From positions 57,930,122-57,994,121 of the forward strand of contig CM063108.1 in NCBI GenBank assembly GCA_031841125.1: a stretch of 64,000 nt of DNA, in the 5' to 3' direction. Both the position numbers and the translations under genes were made by a program. Of this stretch, positions 1-10,336 are shown piece by piece (positions within the stretch are counted from its first letter, which is position 1; each line of letters opens with the position of its first letter). This stretch comes from Acanthococcus lagerstroemiae. Lineage: Eukaryota; Arthropoda; Insecta; Hemiptera; Eriococcidae. Under the pieces are notes generated by a model. The model was given only the letters and a program-made list of their open reading frames with translations, ran no database searches and was not told where the DNA came from.

Positions 1-3000
1 GGTCCGCCCCTAACTTCCAGCCTGATTGGAATCCTCCTAGGTTTTAGGTTGAAGGAGATCGGTATCTCTGCCGACATAGAAAAGGCCTTTCTTCAGGTTG
101 GGTTAGATGAAGTGGACCGGGATGTAGTACGATTCCTGTGGGTAAAGGACTTCGGCAAGCCACCTACCCAGGAGACTGTGATCCTCTATCGTTTCACTCG
201 GACTCCATTTGGAGTTGCTTCATCCCCCTTTCTCTTGAACATGGTTCTTCTTGACCTGTTTGCCGAAGATACTGGTAATCAATGGTCAGAAGTGGCCCAA
301 AGATGTTTTTATGTTGACAATTTGGTAACAAGTGTGGACAGTGTAGTAGACGCAGTGCAACTCTATGATACTGTCACTCCTAAACTGTCTTCTGCGGGAT
401 TCAATCTGCGTGATTGGACCTCCAATTCTTCTACCTTTTGTAAATCCCTCCCTATTGAGAAACAGGCACCAGTAAAGGAGAAGATTTCAATTCTCGGATT
501 AGAATGGAATCAAACTCAGGATCGGTTATCCTTCAAGTTTGAAGATGCGCCAGTGCCCTCTTCAGTTACTCAGCGTTTAGCTCTACGTGCCCTCGCTGAA
601 GTATATGACCCCCTTGGGGCAATTTCTCCGTGTTTATTAGGATTGAAGCTCTTTGTACAAGACTGTTGGAAAGCTAAGGTGGCCTGGGATGAATCCCTAC
701 CAGCTGATTTAGAAGCACGATTTCGTAAATTAGTGCTTGAGAGAAACCAGATAAAGGAAATTTCATTTCCTCGTAAATTGTGGCATCATGCTCCCGGTGA
801 GAGCCAGTATGACCTCCATGTGTTCTGTGATGCCTCTAAGAGAGCATATGGCTGTGTCATCTATTTAGTACGAAAGTCTAGGACTAAAGTCAATGAGTCG
901 GCACTCATTTTTTCCAAGGTTAGAGTAGCACCTATGAAACGGACGACCTCTCCTTGCGAAGGTGATATGGAGCAGCAACGTTCTAGCCAGCACTCAATTC
1001 CCCAGCTTGAATTGCTTGCCCTCTCTGTTGGTAAACGTTGTTCTTCATTTGTCACTGGTCTCCTTACGGTTAAGGTAGAACAAACAGTTCTTTGGACAGA
1101 TGCCACTACAGTCCTGCAATGGTTACATTCGTCAGCTGTGCAGCCACAATTTGTGAACAACCGCCTCTCTGAGATAAGGCGTACACCTAATCTACTTGTT
1201 CGCTATGTTCCAACGGGAGATAATCCGGCAGACATAATATCAAGAGGTCAAAGAGCCTCTCAGTTGAAAGATAACTCAAAGTGGTGGGAGGGCCCTCCCT
1301 GGCTGGTCCATGAACGACTCTGGCCTGATCCTCCTGCTACTACAACCATCTTTAGGACTCCAGTTGTGTCATTATTGATTGCGGACAGTCAGATGCACGA
1401 ACCAAGTGTCCTAACTGATGCACTGGAGAAACGGTTCTCTAGCTGGAATGCTTACATTCGGCTTTTTAGACTAGTAGTCCTAGTATTTAACCGTCGTAAA
1501 TTAGACATCTCTTCCTCTGAGGAAACTCGATTGGCAGAAAATACTTTGCTTCGTGAACTCCAAAAGAAGTACTTCAGTAAGGAACGAAAACAACTACAAA
1601 ACAAGATACAGCCTAAGACTCAGCTAGGGCTCTTCTTGGATAAGGATGGCCTTATACGGTTACAAGGTCGCCTACAGAACGCTTCTCTGGACTGGGGTAC
1701 GGTTCACCCCATACTATTACCAAGAGAAAGCCCTTTGGTAAGGGTTCTCCTTTCCTCTCTGCATAGAGAACATTATCATATAGGTGTCTCGCATTTATTG
1801 GCTAAATTTCGGGAACGATTTTGGATTGTCAAAGGACGTGCAAAGGTGAATTCGGTAATTCATCATTGCGGTATTTGTCGTAGGTGGATGGGAGGAGCGT
1901 ACCAATTACCTCCTATTCCTCCTCTCCCTCAGGTCCGAGTAATAGACGCGGGCGTCTTTCTGCATGTGGGTGCAGACTACTTTGGACCCCTCCATACACG
2001 ATTGGAGAATGGAAACATAGGAAAATGTTATGGTGTCTTGTTCACGTGCTTAGTAACTCGAGCCATACATTTAGAGTTAGCTCGTAACTTGAGTGCGGAT
2101 GAATTCCTACTCGCTCTAGATCGTTTTACTAGCCTGCGGCGAGTGCCTAAGTTAATGATCTCAGACAATGCCACTAACTTCACGTTTGTCCAGCCCTTAG
2201 TTGGGCGCAAGGTAGCAATTCGTGACCATAAGGTCAATCATTTCATCACCTCCAATCGGATTGACTGGTCCTTCATCCCGGCCTACTCTCCATGGTACGG
2301 TGGGGCCTATGAACGATTAGTTGGGGTGGTAAAGCAGAGTCTTCGTAAGGCTCTGGGTACGGCTCTTGTAGACTACGTTACCTTGAACACTGCAATGTAT
2401 CGCGTAGCTCATCTCTCCAACAGCAGACCACTTACCTATGTGTCGTCTGAGGAAATCTTACAGCCTCTTACGCCAAATGATTTCCTACTTCCTAATACCT
2501 GTAATGTCAATGCGGAGATTGAGATCAACCTAGAAGATATCCCAGCTACTACCCAACATCTTATTCCCTTCCACAAACGTGTGGTAGGTATTATAGAGAA
2601 TTACTGGGTAGCCTTTCACAGTCTATACCTTACTTCCCTCCGAGAAAAACATGTTGCTACCCACCGACATCCTAGAGGTTCTCTACCTACTACTCCCAAG
2701 AAGGGAGACGTTGTTCTAATTAAGGAACCAAATGCTCCTCGTGCACAATGGCCCTTTGGTGTCATCGAGCGTCTCGATACCCGTCAAGCTTTGGCTTATG
2801 TTAAGACTGTAAATCGAATTCCGAGCCTTAATCTGCCAGCCAATAGAAGCCTAAATACAAAGGTCATAATACGTTCAATAAATCAACTGTATCCAGTCAC
2901 CCTACAGTCAGACGCTGCCCCTGCGGACAAGGAAGGCGTCTTGGTAGATGGAATGATGGATCAAACCCTAACTGTTCCCACTGCAGAAAATAGTGAATGT

Positions 3001-3063
3001 CCATCAACTCAAGTGGAAGTTGATTTGGAACCACCCGCTGCTAAGAGACTATGTCTCCCTTAA
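1..3063 (+). CDS. BEL/Pao retrotransposon pol polyprotein, 5' end cut by window
   Basis: The frame is open from the first base to a TAA at 3061-3063, about 1020 codons without a stop or frameshift. In order it encodes: reverse transcriptase (DIEKAFLQV near the start; catalytic YVDN at codons 104-107, nt 310-321, a variant of YVDD seen in this superfamily); RNase H (FCDAS, then QLELLAL, then WTDATTVLQWL); an integrase zinc-binding region (LHREHYH then HHCGICRRW); an integrase core with catalytic Asp at nt 1975, Asp at 2164 and Glu at 2311 (GGAYERL); and a DUF5641-like C-terminal domain (GDVVLIKE to INQLYPV). Such polyproteins copy element RNA into DNA and integrate it. Gag, protease and the 5' LTR lie outside the window. 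The lack of disabling mutations suggests a young copy. Clade assignment is firm; activity is inference. Confidence 0.97.
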   Translation, partial: GPPLTSSLIGILLGFRLKEIGISADIEKAFLQVGLDEVDRDVVRFLWVKDFGKPPTQETVILYRFTRTPFGVASSPFLLNMVLLDLFAEDTGNQWSEVAQRCFYVDNLVTSVDSVVDAVQLYDTVTPKLSSAGFNLRDWTSNSSTFCKSLPIEKQAPVKEKISILGLEWNQTQDRLSFKFEDAPVPSSVTQRLALRALAEVYDPLGAISPCLLGLKLFVQDCWKAKVAWDESLPADLEARFRKLVLERNQIKEISFPRKLWHHAPGESQYDLHVFCDASKRAYGCVIYLVRKSRTKVNESALIFSKVRVAPMKRTTSPCEGDMEQQRSSQHSIPQLELLALSVGKRCSSFVTGLLTVKVEQTVLWTDATTVLQWLHSSAVQPQFVNNRLSEIRRTPNLLVRYVPTGDNPADIISRGQRASQLKDNSKWWEGPPWLVHERLWPDPPATTTIFRTPVVSLLIADSQMHEPSVLTDALEKRFSSWNAYIRLFRLVVLVFNRRKLDISSSEETRLAENTLLRELQKKYFSKERKQLQNKIQPKTQLGLFLDKDGLIRLQGRLQNASLDWGTVHPILLPRESPLVRVLLSSLHREHYHIGVSHLLAKFRERFWIVKGRAKVNSVIHHCGICRRWMGGAYQLPPIPPLPQVRVIDAGVFLHVGADYFGPLHTRLENGNIGKCYGVLFTCLVTRAIHLELARNLSADEFLLALDRFTSLRRVPKLMISDNATNFTFVQPLVGRKVAIRDHKVNHFITSNRIDWSFIPAYSPWYGGAYERLVGVVKQSLRKALGTALVDYVTLNTAMYRVAHLSNSRPLTYVSSEEILQPLTPNDFLLPNTCNVNAEIEINLEDIPATTQHLIPFHKRVVGIIENYWVAFHSLYLTSLREKHVATHRHPRGSLPTTPKKGDVVLIKEPNAPRAQWPFGVIERLDTRQALAYVKTVNRIPSLNLPANRSLNTKVIIRSINQLYPVTLQSDAAPADKEGVLVDGMMDQTLTVPTAENSECPSTQVEVDLEPPAAKRLCLP

Positions 3064-3185
3064 GTAAACAGGTCTACTGCGGTCAGTAGAGGCTGCACAA
3101 AGAATTACACCCTAGGTCCCGGTGGCCTATGGAAGATATCACAGGTGGAGCATTGGACCTAAGTAGGTCCAATCCCCCCCCGGAG
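3064..3185 (+). other. BEL 3' untranslated stretch with C-rich tract
   Basis: This is the non-coding stretch between the pol stop codon and the probable LTR. It ends in a run of eight C followed by CGGAG, just before the TGTC at 3186. It probably holds the plus-strand primer site, but no classical polypurine tract is obvious on this strand. Confidence 0.5.
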
Positions 3186-3342
3186 TGTCGAAAATATGTG
3201 ACATAGTACAGGCTACTGATAATAAATATGTAAGTCACCCCGGTGAGGTGACGTCGTGAGGTACACTATTGACGTCACAATTTCCGACTTCGACCAATGG
3301 TCGATAGTTTGAGAATTGTAGTACACAACGTGCCCCAACAAA

Positions 3343-3350
3343 CATAAAAG
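3343..3350 (+). promoter_or_regulatory. TATA-like box of the LTR promoter
   Basis: CATAAAAG lies about 160 bases into the probable LTR, followed by GGCTGAGCAGACTGAGCAG, where a start site would be expected. The reading rests on position and composition only. Confidence 0.5.
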
Positions 3351-4066
3351 GGCTGAGCAGACTGAGCAGAACAATACCCAGGTCATTCTTGTTCAGGACT
3401 CGCTCGCGCTTCATTGTTATTGTGAAGTTAGTTGCTGGGAATTACAGTTGTGTGGCGCATCGCGTGTGGTGTTTTTGTTTTGTGTTTGAAGCGGCATGGC
3501 TCAGGTTAGTGAATTCTTATTGTTTACCCCCTTCTTGTGTGGTAAATTATTCTTTCAGTTTGCACCCAGAACGTAATTATTCTGGTACAAACCTGATATA
3601 TTTAAGTTGTCCATTCGTGATGGATCCGTGCATTCTTTCCCTTTCGGTAAAGGGAGAAGCTATTTATCTCTGACCCTGTCTGGGGTCCTTGACTCCCGGG
3701 GAAATTTCTTTACTGTTTGGTCGGACCGTAATTATTCCAGCCGAATTAGGGACCCTCCCAGCCTTCCCAACCTTTGGCTCAATTTATTACTTGATCCAGA
3801 ACTGCTGTTGTCCAGATCAAACTTATGGGTCGGTACCCTGAGTATAAGGTAAACTTCCTCTCTTGTGGTATAGTCGGGGGTCCAGGAATGCCGGTGCATA
3901 TCCTCTTTACCACTAGCCGATATTTAATTTAATTAACATTTAAATTAGAATTTACTAACATCCTTTGGATTGACGGTGGACTTGTTTGTTTGCCGTTAGG
4001 TAACCATTGAAATTCGGAGGACTGGACCGGAAGAAAATTTAGTTTATAAGAAGTTTGTGTTGTTTA

Positions 4067-4072
4067 AATAAA
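4067..4072 (+). promoter_or_regulatory. Polyadenylation signal in the LTR
   Basis: AATAAA is followed by AATAAG and then T-rich sequence, about 720 bases after the TATA-like box. It would end the R region. Confidence 0.5.
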
Positions 4073-4499
4073 TAAGTTATGCCTGTATTTAATCTGTTCT
4101 TTCTTGAACTTGGTACTCAAACCTAGTCTTCCACTGCGCCTTAAATCACATGAGCTGTTTGGACGTAATTTCACCAGGTGGCGTCTCGATCATTCCGTGA
4201 CTGATCGACGTCACAACTCTGCTAAATATAATTCTGGTGCTAATTCTACGTCAAGTGGTAATCGAATTATTTTTCAACATTTATTTTGATGTTTTGGGCA
4301 TCCAGAAGTTTATTTATTTTAATTTTACCCGAATTTGGTTTACTGTCACAAATTTTAAATCAAGGACATGGAAAAACAGATATGTTTAGAAAAAGTAATA
4401 TAGTTTATGCTATAATTTCAATTGGGATTCATTGTTTAAGGGCAGTTCAAAAAGGAAGGTAACAACGTTCATAACTCCAAAACAAAAAATCGTAGAACA

Positions 4500-5085
4500 A
4501 TATTAAAGCTACATCTATTCGCTATTTTCCTACTTAATCCCCTCTTCGACTGAGGCACCTATCCCATCGGCGGATGAGTTTCTGTATCCCTTCCTTATAG
4601 AATCCGCCGGTCTCCACATTCTTGAGCCGATTTAAAACGTCTTCTTCGAGTGATTCGTTGTCGTAAAAATGCCTACCACTTAAATAACGCTTCAGATATG
4701 GAACCAGATGGAAGTCTGAGGCGCAAGATCCGGAGAATGTGCAGGGTATTTCAAGACGTCCAATCCGAATTCTTCCAATAGTGTTGTTGTGACGCGCGAT
4801 GTGTGAGGAAGAGCATTGTCCATACACTACTCCACGAGTTAACAAACCGCGCCAACGGTCTTAATCACCAGTTTAACTTTTCAACTGGTTGCAGTAGACT
4901 TCTAAATTCACCGTGTTGCCAAAGGACACAAAATCAACTACCAGAACCCCCCTCCCCCACACACACACAACAAACCCAAAAACGCATGCCATCACTTTCT
5001 TAGCGGACAAGGAGACTTCCGCAATCGACACGCACATCTCAGCCGCTTTCAACTTACATACATTATTTTTTTAAATTTATTTTAC
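4500..5085 (-). pseudogene. Mariner transposase relic, C-terminal part
   Basis: On the minus strand the remains read VSLSAKKVMACVFW, then with frame breaks MDNALPHTS, EEFGLDVLKYPAHSPDLAP, and the C-terminal tail FHLVPYLKRYLSGRHF. MDN and the Asp after SPDLAP stand where the second and third catalytic Asp of a DD34D mariner belong. The Asp of the third site is disturbed by a frameshift (SPDLAPQTS in one frame, SDFH in the next). The tail runs in one frame from 4845 to 4534. The first catalytic Asp and the DNA-binding domain are absent. It is a clear mariner but certainly non-functional. Confidence 0.88.
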
Positions 5086-5532
5086 AGCCGTTCATTCGTC
5101 GTAACATTAGGCCCCGGAATGTGGGAGGGGGCGTTGTGACGTCGAATGTACCCATTTCCGGGCATTGGCATCTATTAGCTTTTTCCACCATAACTTGTCC
5201 CTTGCCACTCTTCACCACAATACCCCGAATTCTTTCGTAATCTCATCCCTCTATCTTGTATGAGGTCTACTTTTTTCCCCCATTCTCTACGTGATCATTC
5301 TTCGGTCACCTTTCCCCATTTGTCTATGCCCCTCAGCATATGCCCTGCGAATCCTAATTTTCCTAATTTCGCCTTTTATATTCCCTCTCCAATATTTTTC
5401 GAGCCCGTCCTTTCAAGTATTTCTTTCAGACTCATTCTATCTTTGATACGTATTCTCACAGTACTACAGAACCTTCAAGCTCTCCCATTGTGCTTAGTCA
5501 AAGATCAGGTTTGTGCGTAGGTGAGGAGAGGT

Positions 5533-6182
5533 CAAGGTTGAAAATGAATCCACTAAAATTGGATACGAATCCGAATCCACGAATCACTACCTTTTTTTTG
5601 GATTCGAATATGATTCAAGAATGATTGACTTTTCTGTGATTCGAATAAATGGAGTGGATTCGAGGATTCGAATCCACGAATCACTGAATCTAGGAATCAT
5701 GGAATTTTTTTTTTGTTTACTGTTACAAAATCAAAATCAAAAGAAACGATACCCATTTTACTCACTTAACAATCGTTGACATTGTTTTCTTCTTCAGAAA
5801 TACTAAATATTCCAAAAACTGGATCTTATTCGAAGTAATCATGGTAAACATACTTTCAGCAGTATAGTTTCCGAAGTAATTAAATTTAATGTTTCGACTG
5901 AGGAAGCTAGAAGGAATTTCGCAGCTTTTATAACTTTTTTTTTTTTTTCGATACAAAAAAGAAGAAAAAAAGTGACCAAAACGGATGGTCATATTAGGCC
6001 ACTTCAGCCCCTAATACGGCTACCTAAAAAATTCGACGAATCCACAAAGAAGATTCGAATAAATTTTACGAATCCAGGTCGTCCATTGGATTCGAATCAC
6101 TGATACGAATCCAATTCCCAGATGGGGATTCGAATACATTTTTTCGAATCCACGAACTGGATTCGAATCTTTTCCAACCTCG
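5533..6182. mobile_element. Non-autonomous hAT-type element made of GATTCGAATC words
   Basis: The ends are CAAGGTTGAAAATGAATC (left) and, on the other strand, CGAGGTTGGAAAAGATTC (right). They are flanked by 8-bp direct repeats GGAGAGGT (5525-5532) and GGATAGGT (6183-6190), 7 of 8 identical. The interior flanks are packed with variants of the self-complementary word GATTCGAATC; the middle (about 5700-6000) is AT-rich. Removing the element with one duplication rejoins the LINE reading as CVIPILTYAQT, matching a conserved non-LTR RT motif. This confirms the borders. No transposase is encoded. Confidence 0.85.
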
Positions 6183-6434
6183 GGATAGGTATCACACATT
6201 GGTCCAGTATTCTTATTTTTTCCCTTAGTGGTAAGTTACCCTTTAGCATTGCTCTGTGGGCCCAGAAACTTTTCCAAGCTTTCGCGGTTCTTGCCCTCAA
6301 CTCCAGTTTCCCTCTATTTTCAAAAGGTACCATTTGCTGTACATAATTATATTCCTCCACTTTTTTCGATTTCTGTACTCACCACCTTTAATTTTCCCTC
6401 GTAAGTATTTGACATCAGCTTGATTTTTGACAAG

Positions 6435-6629
6435 CAGTGGCGGCGCTAGACAAAAAGTGGACGTCTGCGACGAATCAGCTTTGCGAGGCCTCTTTCATTT
6501 TCTAGCCAGAAAGAAAATGTTCAATTAAACGAGCTGAATTATACAACTTGAAAGACTTTTTTGCGAGGCCCCCAAAAGTGCTGGGCCATCGGCGGTTGCC
6601 GACGTCGCCGACGCCCAACGCCGCCACTG
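6435..6629. mobile_element. hAT-type MITE inside LINE copy A
   Basis: Perfect 11-bp inverted ends CAGTGGCGGCG / CGCCGCCACTG. The flanking 8-mers TTGACAAG and TTTTTAAG match at 5 of 8, a decayed duplication. Excision with one duplication restores the LINE reading through MNLK-KIKLMSN, which supports the borders. The 195-bp interior is non-coding. Confidence 0.82.
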
Positions 6630-7322
6630 TTTTTAAGTTCATTGACAGTCCCACCGTTCTACTTTCGGTATTGAGTTCTTCTGCCATCACTTGTACTCCT
6701 CTATTTCATTACTCAGCAACACAATATCATCTGCGTATTGTAGGTTATTCAGCCATCGACCATTCATCCTTATCCCTTTTTTCTCCCAGTTGAATCTCCG
6801 AAATATCCCCTCCAGTACAGCAATGAATAGGTTAGGAGACAGAGGGTCCCCCTGCTTCACTCCTTTCTGTATTTCAAATTCTTCTCCCACTCTGCCCAAC
6901 CTTACATAGGCTGTTGTTTTTCCATACTACTCTCACTGTATCTCTTTCCACCCCCTGTTTTTCTATAGCATCCCATACTGTCCAGTGTTCCACCGAGTCG
7001 AATGCTTTATTGAAATCAATGAACAAGAGACATAGTGGCACATTATAGTCCCCTGTTTTTTCCAAAATTTGATTGAGCGTAAAGATATAGTCGATGGTTG
7101 AGTAACCTGCTCTAAAAGTCCGGCTTGTTCTACTGGTTGGTTCCAATCTAAAAGTTTTCAAGTTTTGTATATTCTGTTTTTTTTTGTGTTTTTTTTTTTT
7201 AATAGTAATTTTCCAAAAATGTTACTTACATTTGAGGATAGGCTAATCGGTTTATAATTATTCAGGTCGCTGCAATATACATTAACTAAGCACTAACACG
7301 ACGGGGAAAGGTGTATTCCTAA

Positions 7323-8067
7323 TGCCGGCAAATACACTCTCGCCCTCACGATGCGAAGCAACAGGCTGACCACTCAAATTTTCTCTGAAAAAGGTGATAA
7401 AAGTGACCAATTTCGTAAAAAAAGTGACCGAAAAGTGACCAAAAAATCACCATAATTCCCATATTTTCGACTAAAAATTATTCTCATTTAGACTTTATGT
7501 AATCTTCGGCTCTCATGTCTTGAAAAAAACATACATCACAAGTTTTTCGCAGCATCACACACTCTACTCACGCACACGCTTGTCTTGTATACTTATATCA
7601 CATATATCAGATTGAAAAAACATTTTTTTCAGTTTTTTTCTCTCGATAAATTGATAATATAGTTAAAATGAGCATTTTTTATATTTTCTTTAAGGAAAAT
7701 TTTTTAAAAAGTGACTTTTGTGACCAAATTTCAAAAAAGTGACCAAAGGTGACCAGAGGTGACTTAAGGTAAAAAAAGTGACCGAGTGGTCAGCCTGGAA
7801 GCTGGACGAGACATGCACCGAGGCGAGGGATTGCGAGTGATGAACAGTATATTCTCGTCGAGATGACGTGAGGCGGAGCACTCCATACGTATCGGTATCG
7901 CCTCATCTCGCCTCGTGTCCTTTGACTCACGCAAAAAACCGACAAAAAGTGGAGCATTCTTGAGGCGAGCTGAGATATCGCGAGCACGAGCTGAGGCAGT
8001 CCAGGGACAGTTAGTACACTCTCGCTCTCGCCATGTCTCGCATCTCGGCGAGAGTGTACTGCCGGCA
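7323..8067. mobile_element. PIF/Harbinger-type MITE with TAA duplication
   Basis: Inverted ends TGCCGGCAAATACACTCTCG and (reverse strand) TGCCGGCAGTACACTCTCG run about 22 bp and are bordered by TAA on both sides (7320-7322, 8068-8070). A TWA target duplication suggests PIF/Harbinger. The right arm continues with internally repetitive GAGGCGAG sequence. The element is split by another at 7362-7797. ORFs at 7764-8093 are shadows of this repeat. Confidence 0.75.
7362..7797. mobile_element. Element with CAGGCTGACCACTC ends and GTGACCAAA words
   Basis: Exact 14-bp inverted ends CAGGCTGACCACTC / GAGTGGTCAGCCTG. Both subterminal zones are filled with variants of GTGACCAAA (7395-7450 and 7710-7785). 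No clean 8-bp duplication is seen (CGAAGCAA against GAAGCTGG). It lies inside the MITE at 7323-8067. The ends resemble hAT termini, but the superfamily is inference. Confidence 0.7.
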
Positions 8068-8177
8068 TAAGGTGAAAAGAACGCAGAATCCAAATCTGTT
8101 GCTAGGATAATGATCGACCAACAGGTTTTCCTACAATACCTACATATTGTCAGCTTTCTTTTTGAACTACCCTCGTA

Positions 8178-10106
8178 CGATATAACTACAGCAACAAATA
8201 TCGTTCATTATCATAAGTATACGCATTATAATTAATTAAGGTTCCAATTTGGTGCACAAGTTTACCTACCCATTCCAAAGAAACGTGTATCTACCCGACG
8301 TTAAAAATGTATCTATACCTGCGGTTACAACAAGGGATACCTGCATAAAATAATACTTCGCCAGTCTCAAGTCTGGAAACCAAATGCGAGGGAAATTGAA
8401 CGCCAAATAATTCGTTTGATTAGTAATAATTTACATGTACTACGTTACAGAGCTAATAGATATCAGTATTCCTCCATCTAGCTTACTTTATTCAACTCCC
8501 TTGAGCCAACTCGTACATAATATGTATAAGAGACTCGAGCATACCACCGCAATTAGCCCATGGTCTAGATGAGCCGCTAAGCTGGGCAACCAGTACAATA
8601 TATAAGGGACTCGAGCATACCACCTCTCCACCAGGGATGCCATATAATAATGAATCAAGAGTTAACTCCATAAAAAGGTGTCACTCATTTCATCGTTACG
8701 AGGTCAAATTGGTGAACATTCTGATGAAGCACTCGCAAGTCCAATGCCAGATCAGATACCCGGACGATTTCTACGCGCTACATCATCACATGACTGCTCC
8801 AGTGCGACCAGCCCCAATAGTATTGCTTCCATAATACATATGTCGAATAGTTTAAGGCACTGAGACGGATACTCGGCGGAAAACTACAGACGAACGATCT
8901 TGCAATATGCGTGTAAAGAGTCTACCCATTCAGACAGACAAATGCAACACCAACATTATGATACTATGTAACCGTATCTCGACATAATGACGCTCGATGT
9001 AGTGTCGATTCCATATTCCATCACTTGATCTACGAACAATTCATAAGAGACTCCAGCATATACTGCTTATACAGTACGCCAACAATGCTAAATCGGTCGC
9101 ATCCAGGTCGTCGCGAACTACCCATCGAAAAAAGTCAAATTAACCGTGACCGTGTGACTTACACCGTACCAGCAATACGGAGTAACCTCATCTCGCGAAC
9201 AAACCAATCAGGTATGCGGCGACCGAACAGAATGGAATGCAACGACGGACGCATGTTAATTACTTCGCCATGTTTTGGCGCAGAAACGAAGCGGCGTCAG
9301 GCGAACTATGTAGTTAATCGGAAACGTGTACCACCGCCTCGACAATAACATCGCCCAGGTCGTATACGATACGTATGAAAAGCTTACGCCAAACAATAGA
9401 AGTACACAGTGCGAGAACGGATCCAGTATGCGTGATTACATGGTAGCAGCCATCGAGATCCAAGGTCGGAAGCATTCGCGCATTTAGCCGTTATTGTACA
9501 CTCCGGGCACGATTGTTGTCACAGTCCGTCATCGAGAGGCACTGCAACGCTTTAGGCGCGATGACACTCCAACGAGTTCGCGAAATACGTAAAATGACAC
9601 CAGGAAACCCGTACCACTAGATGACACAAAACCTCGCCCCTTACCGCGATCCCAAATTCGCGAAAGTCGGTAGTGTGCGTTTCCTCAGTGAAGACTCGAA
9701 CCTCGAACAGGATTGGGAACAAACCGAAACCATTACCTGCATTCAGTTTACGCCCTGTTGCAAGAAATATCTGTTCAGGCAATTCGGACTTCCCAAGATT
9801 CAACAGAACCTTATCAACGTTAGGATTACATGAGATGCTAGGCATTGTTTACATACAGTGTATCCTAACGTTGATAAGAATTCTATGGCACTATTTCCTG
9901 AAGTGCGGAAAGGGAGGAAGGCCCGATGCTAGCGCGCCATCGGTCTGGGAAGTCCGAATACGGAGTTCCCTTTTGAATTACTCTGCCTACTCCGGCAAAT
10001 GAATGCTCGAAGATCACCCTACTTCACATCGTCGAATCTTCCCCCTTTCAATAGAATTTTGAGCTTAAAGAAGAGCCAGAAGTTACAAAGTGCAGTATCT
10101 AGACTG
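8178..10106. other. No recognisable gene; scattered short repeats
   Basis: No ORF here has a recognisable domain; the longest are about 110 codons. A phrase like ATAAGAGACTCGAGCATACC recurs at about 8526, 8603 and 9042. An inverted repeat sits at 9810-9878. Otherwise nothing stands out. Confidence 0.5.
9810..9878. repeat. Inverted repeat, 20-21 bp arms
   Basis: CTTATCAACGTTAGGATTAC at 9810 is repeated inverted at 9859-9878 with one base missing and a 28-base spacer. It could be a small MITE end pair or a hairpin. No duplication or promoter is visible. Confidence 0.6.
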
Positions 10107-10125
10107 TATGGTGTCTGCCTGACCT

Positions 10126-10336
10126 TTTTTTTACTCTCAACCTGAGCCCTGGAATCCGCCCTTTCGAGCATTACCTCAGAGACGTTGGAGAGGCTGTTAG
10201 GGCTGTCTTAGCCATCTTCTCATCTTGCCGAAAAACCGGCCTAGGTCGAAATGTAGCGAGTTGCTACGTGGGCTCAAACCGGGAACCTCCGGATTCCGAG
10301 ACCAGCGCGCTATCTACTCGGCCAACCAGACCCCCT
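10126..10336 (-). mobile_element. tRNA-derived SINE, copy 1
   Basis: On the minus strand the head starts near 10336 and holds a Pol III box A (TGGCCGAGTAGAT) and box B (GGTTTGAGCCC). A non-tRNA body follows, with an A-rich tail (poly-T on the plus strand at about 10125-10132). It is bordered by identical 19-bp direct repeats starting TATGGTGTCTGCCTGACC, at 10107-10125 and 10337-10355, the mark of LINE-machinery retroposition. A second copy lies at 55508-55732. Identical duplications suggest recent insertion. Confidence 0.93.

Larger units (their letters stand above)
3186..4350 (+). repeat. Probable 3' LTR of the BEL/Pao element
   Basis: I place the start at TGTC (3186), the first TG after the C-rich tract, and the end tentatively at CACA (4350), about 90 bases before an unrelated mariner. 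The segment has LTR-like signals in the right order: a TATA-like box at 3343 and AATAAA at 4067. The upstream LTR is outside the window, so neither boundary can be checked by comparison. The right boundary is the weaker one. ORFs inside (3389-3673, 3607-3852, 4104-4289) show no recognisable domain. Confidence 0.6.
5105..7290 (-). pseudogene. RTE-like LINE, reverse transcriptase and C-terminal region, copy A
   Basis: Minus-strand reading gives a non-LTR reverse transcriptase in N-to-C order: NNYKPISLSSNV (about 7250), AGYSTIDYIFTLNQIL, LLFIDFNKAFDSVEH (6874-7161), GVKQGDPLSPNLF, LQYADDIVLLS (catalytic YADD, 6687-6899), SRTVGLSMNLK, then after an insertion KIKLMSN, AKAWKSFWAHR, CVIPI, then after a second insertion LTYAQT, RIKDRMSLKEILERTG and GHMLRGIDKWG. 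Frames are broken by stops and by an A-rich tract near 7170-7200. The endonuclease end is missing (5' truncation, normal for LINEs). Two hAT-type elements, at 5533-6182 and 6435-6629, interrupt it. It lies inside the mariner at 4439-8175. Confidence 0.92.
4439..8175 (-). mobile_element. Mariner element, heavily interrupted (host of the nest)
   Basis: Near-matching inverted ends face each other: AGGGCAGTTCAAAAAGGAAG starting at 4439, and on the opposite strand GAGGGTAGTTCAAAAAGAAAG ending at 8175. Each is bordered by TA (4437-4438 and 8176-8177), the mariner target site. Transposase coding remains lie next to the left end. The rest is filled by a LINE (about 5105-7290) and a MITE (7323-8067). 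The N-terminal half of the transposase is gone, so the copy is dead. Confidence 0.85.
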
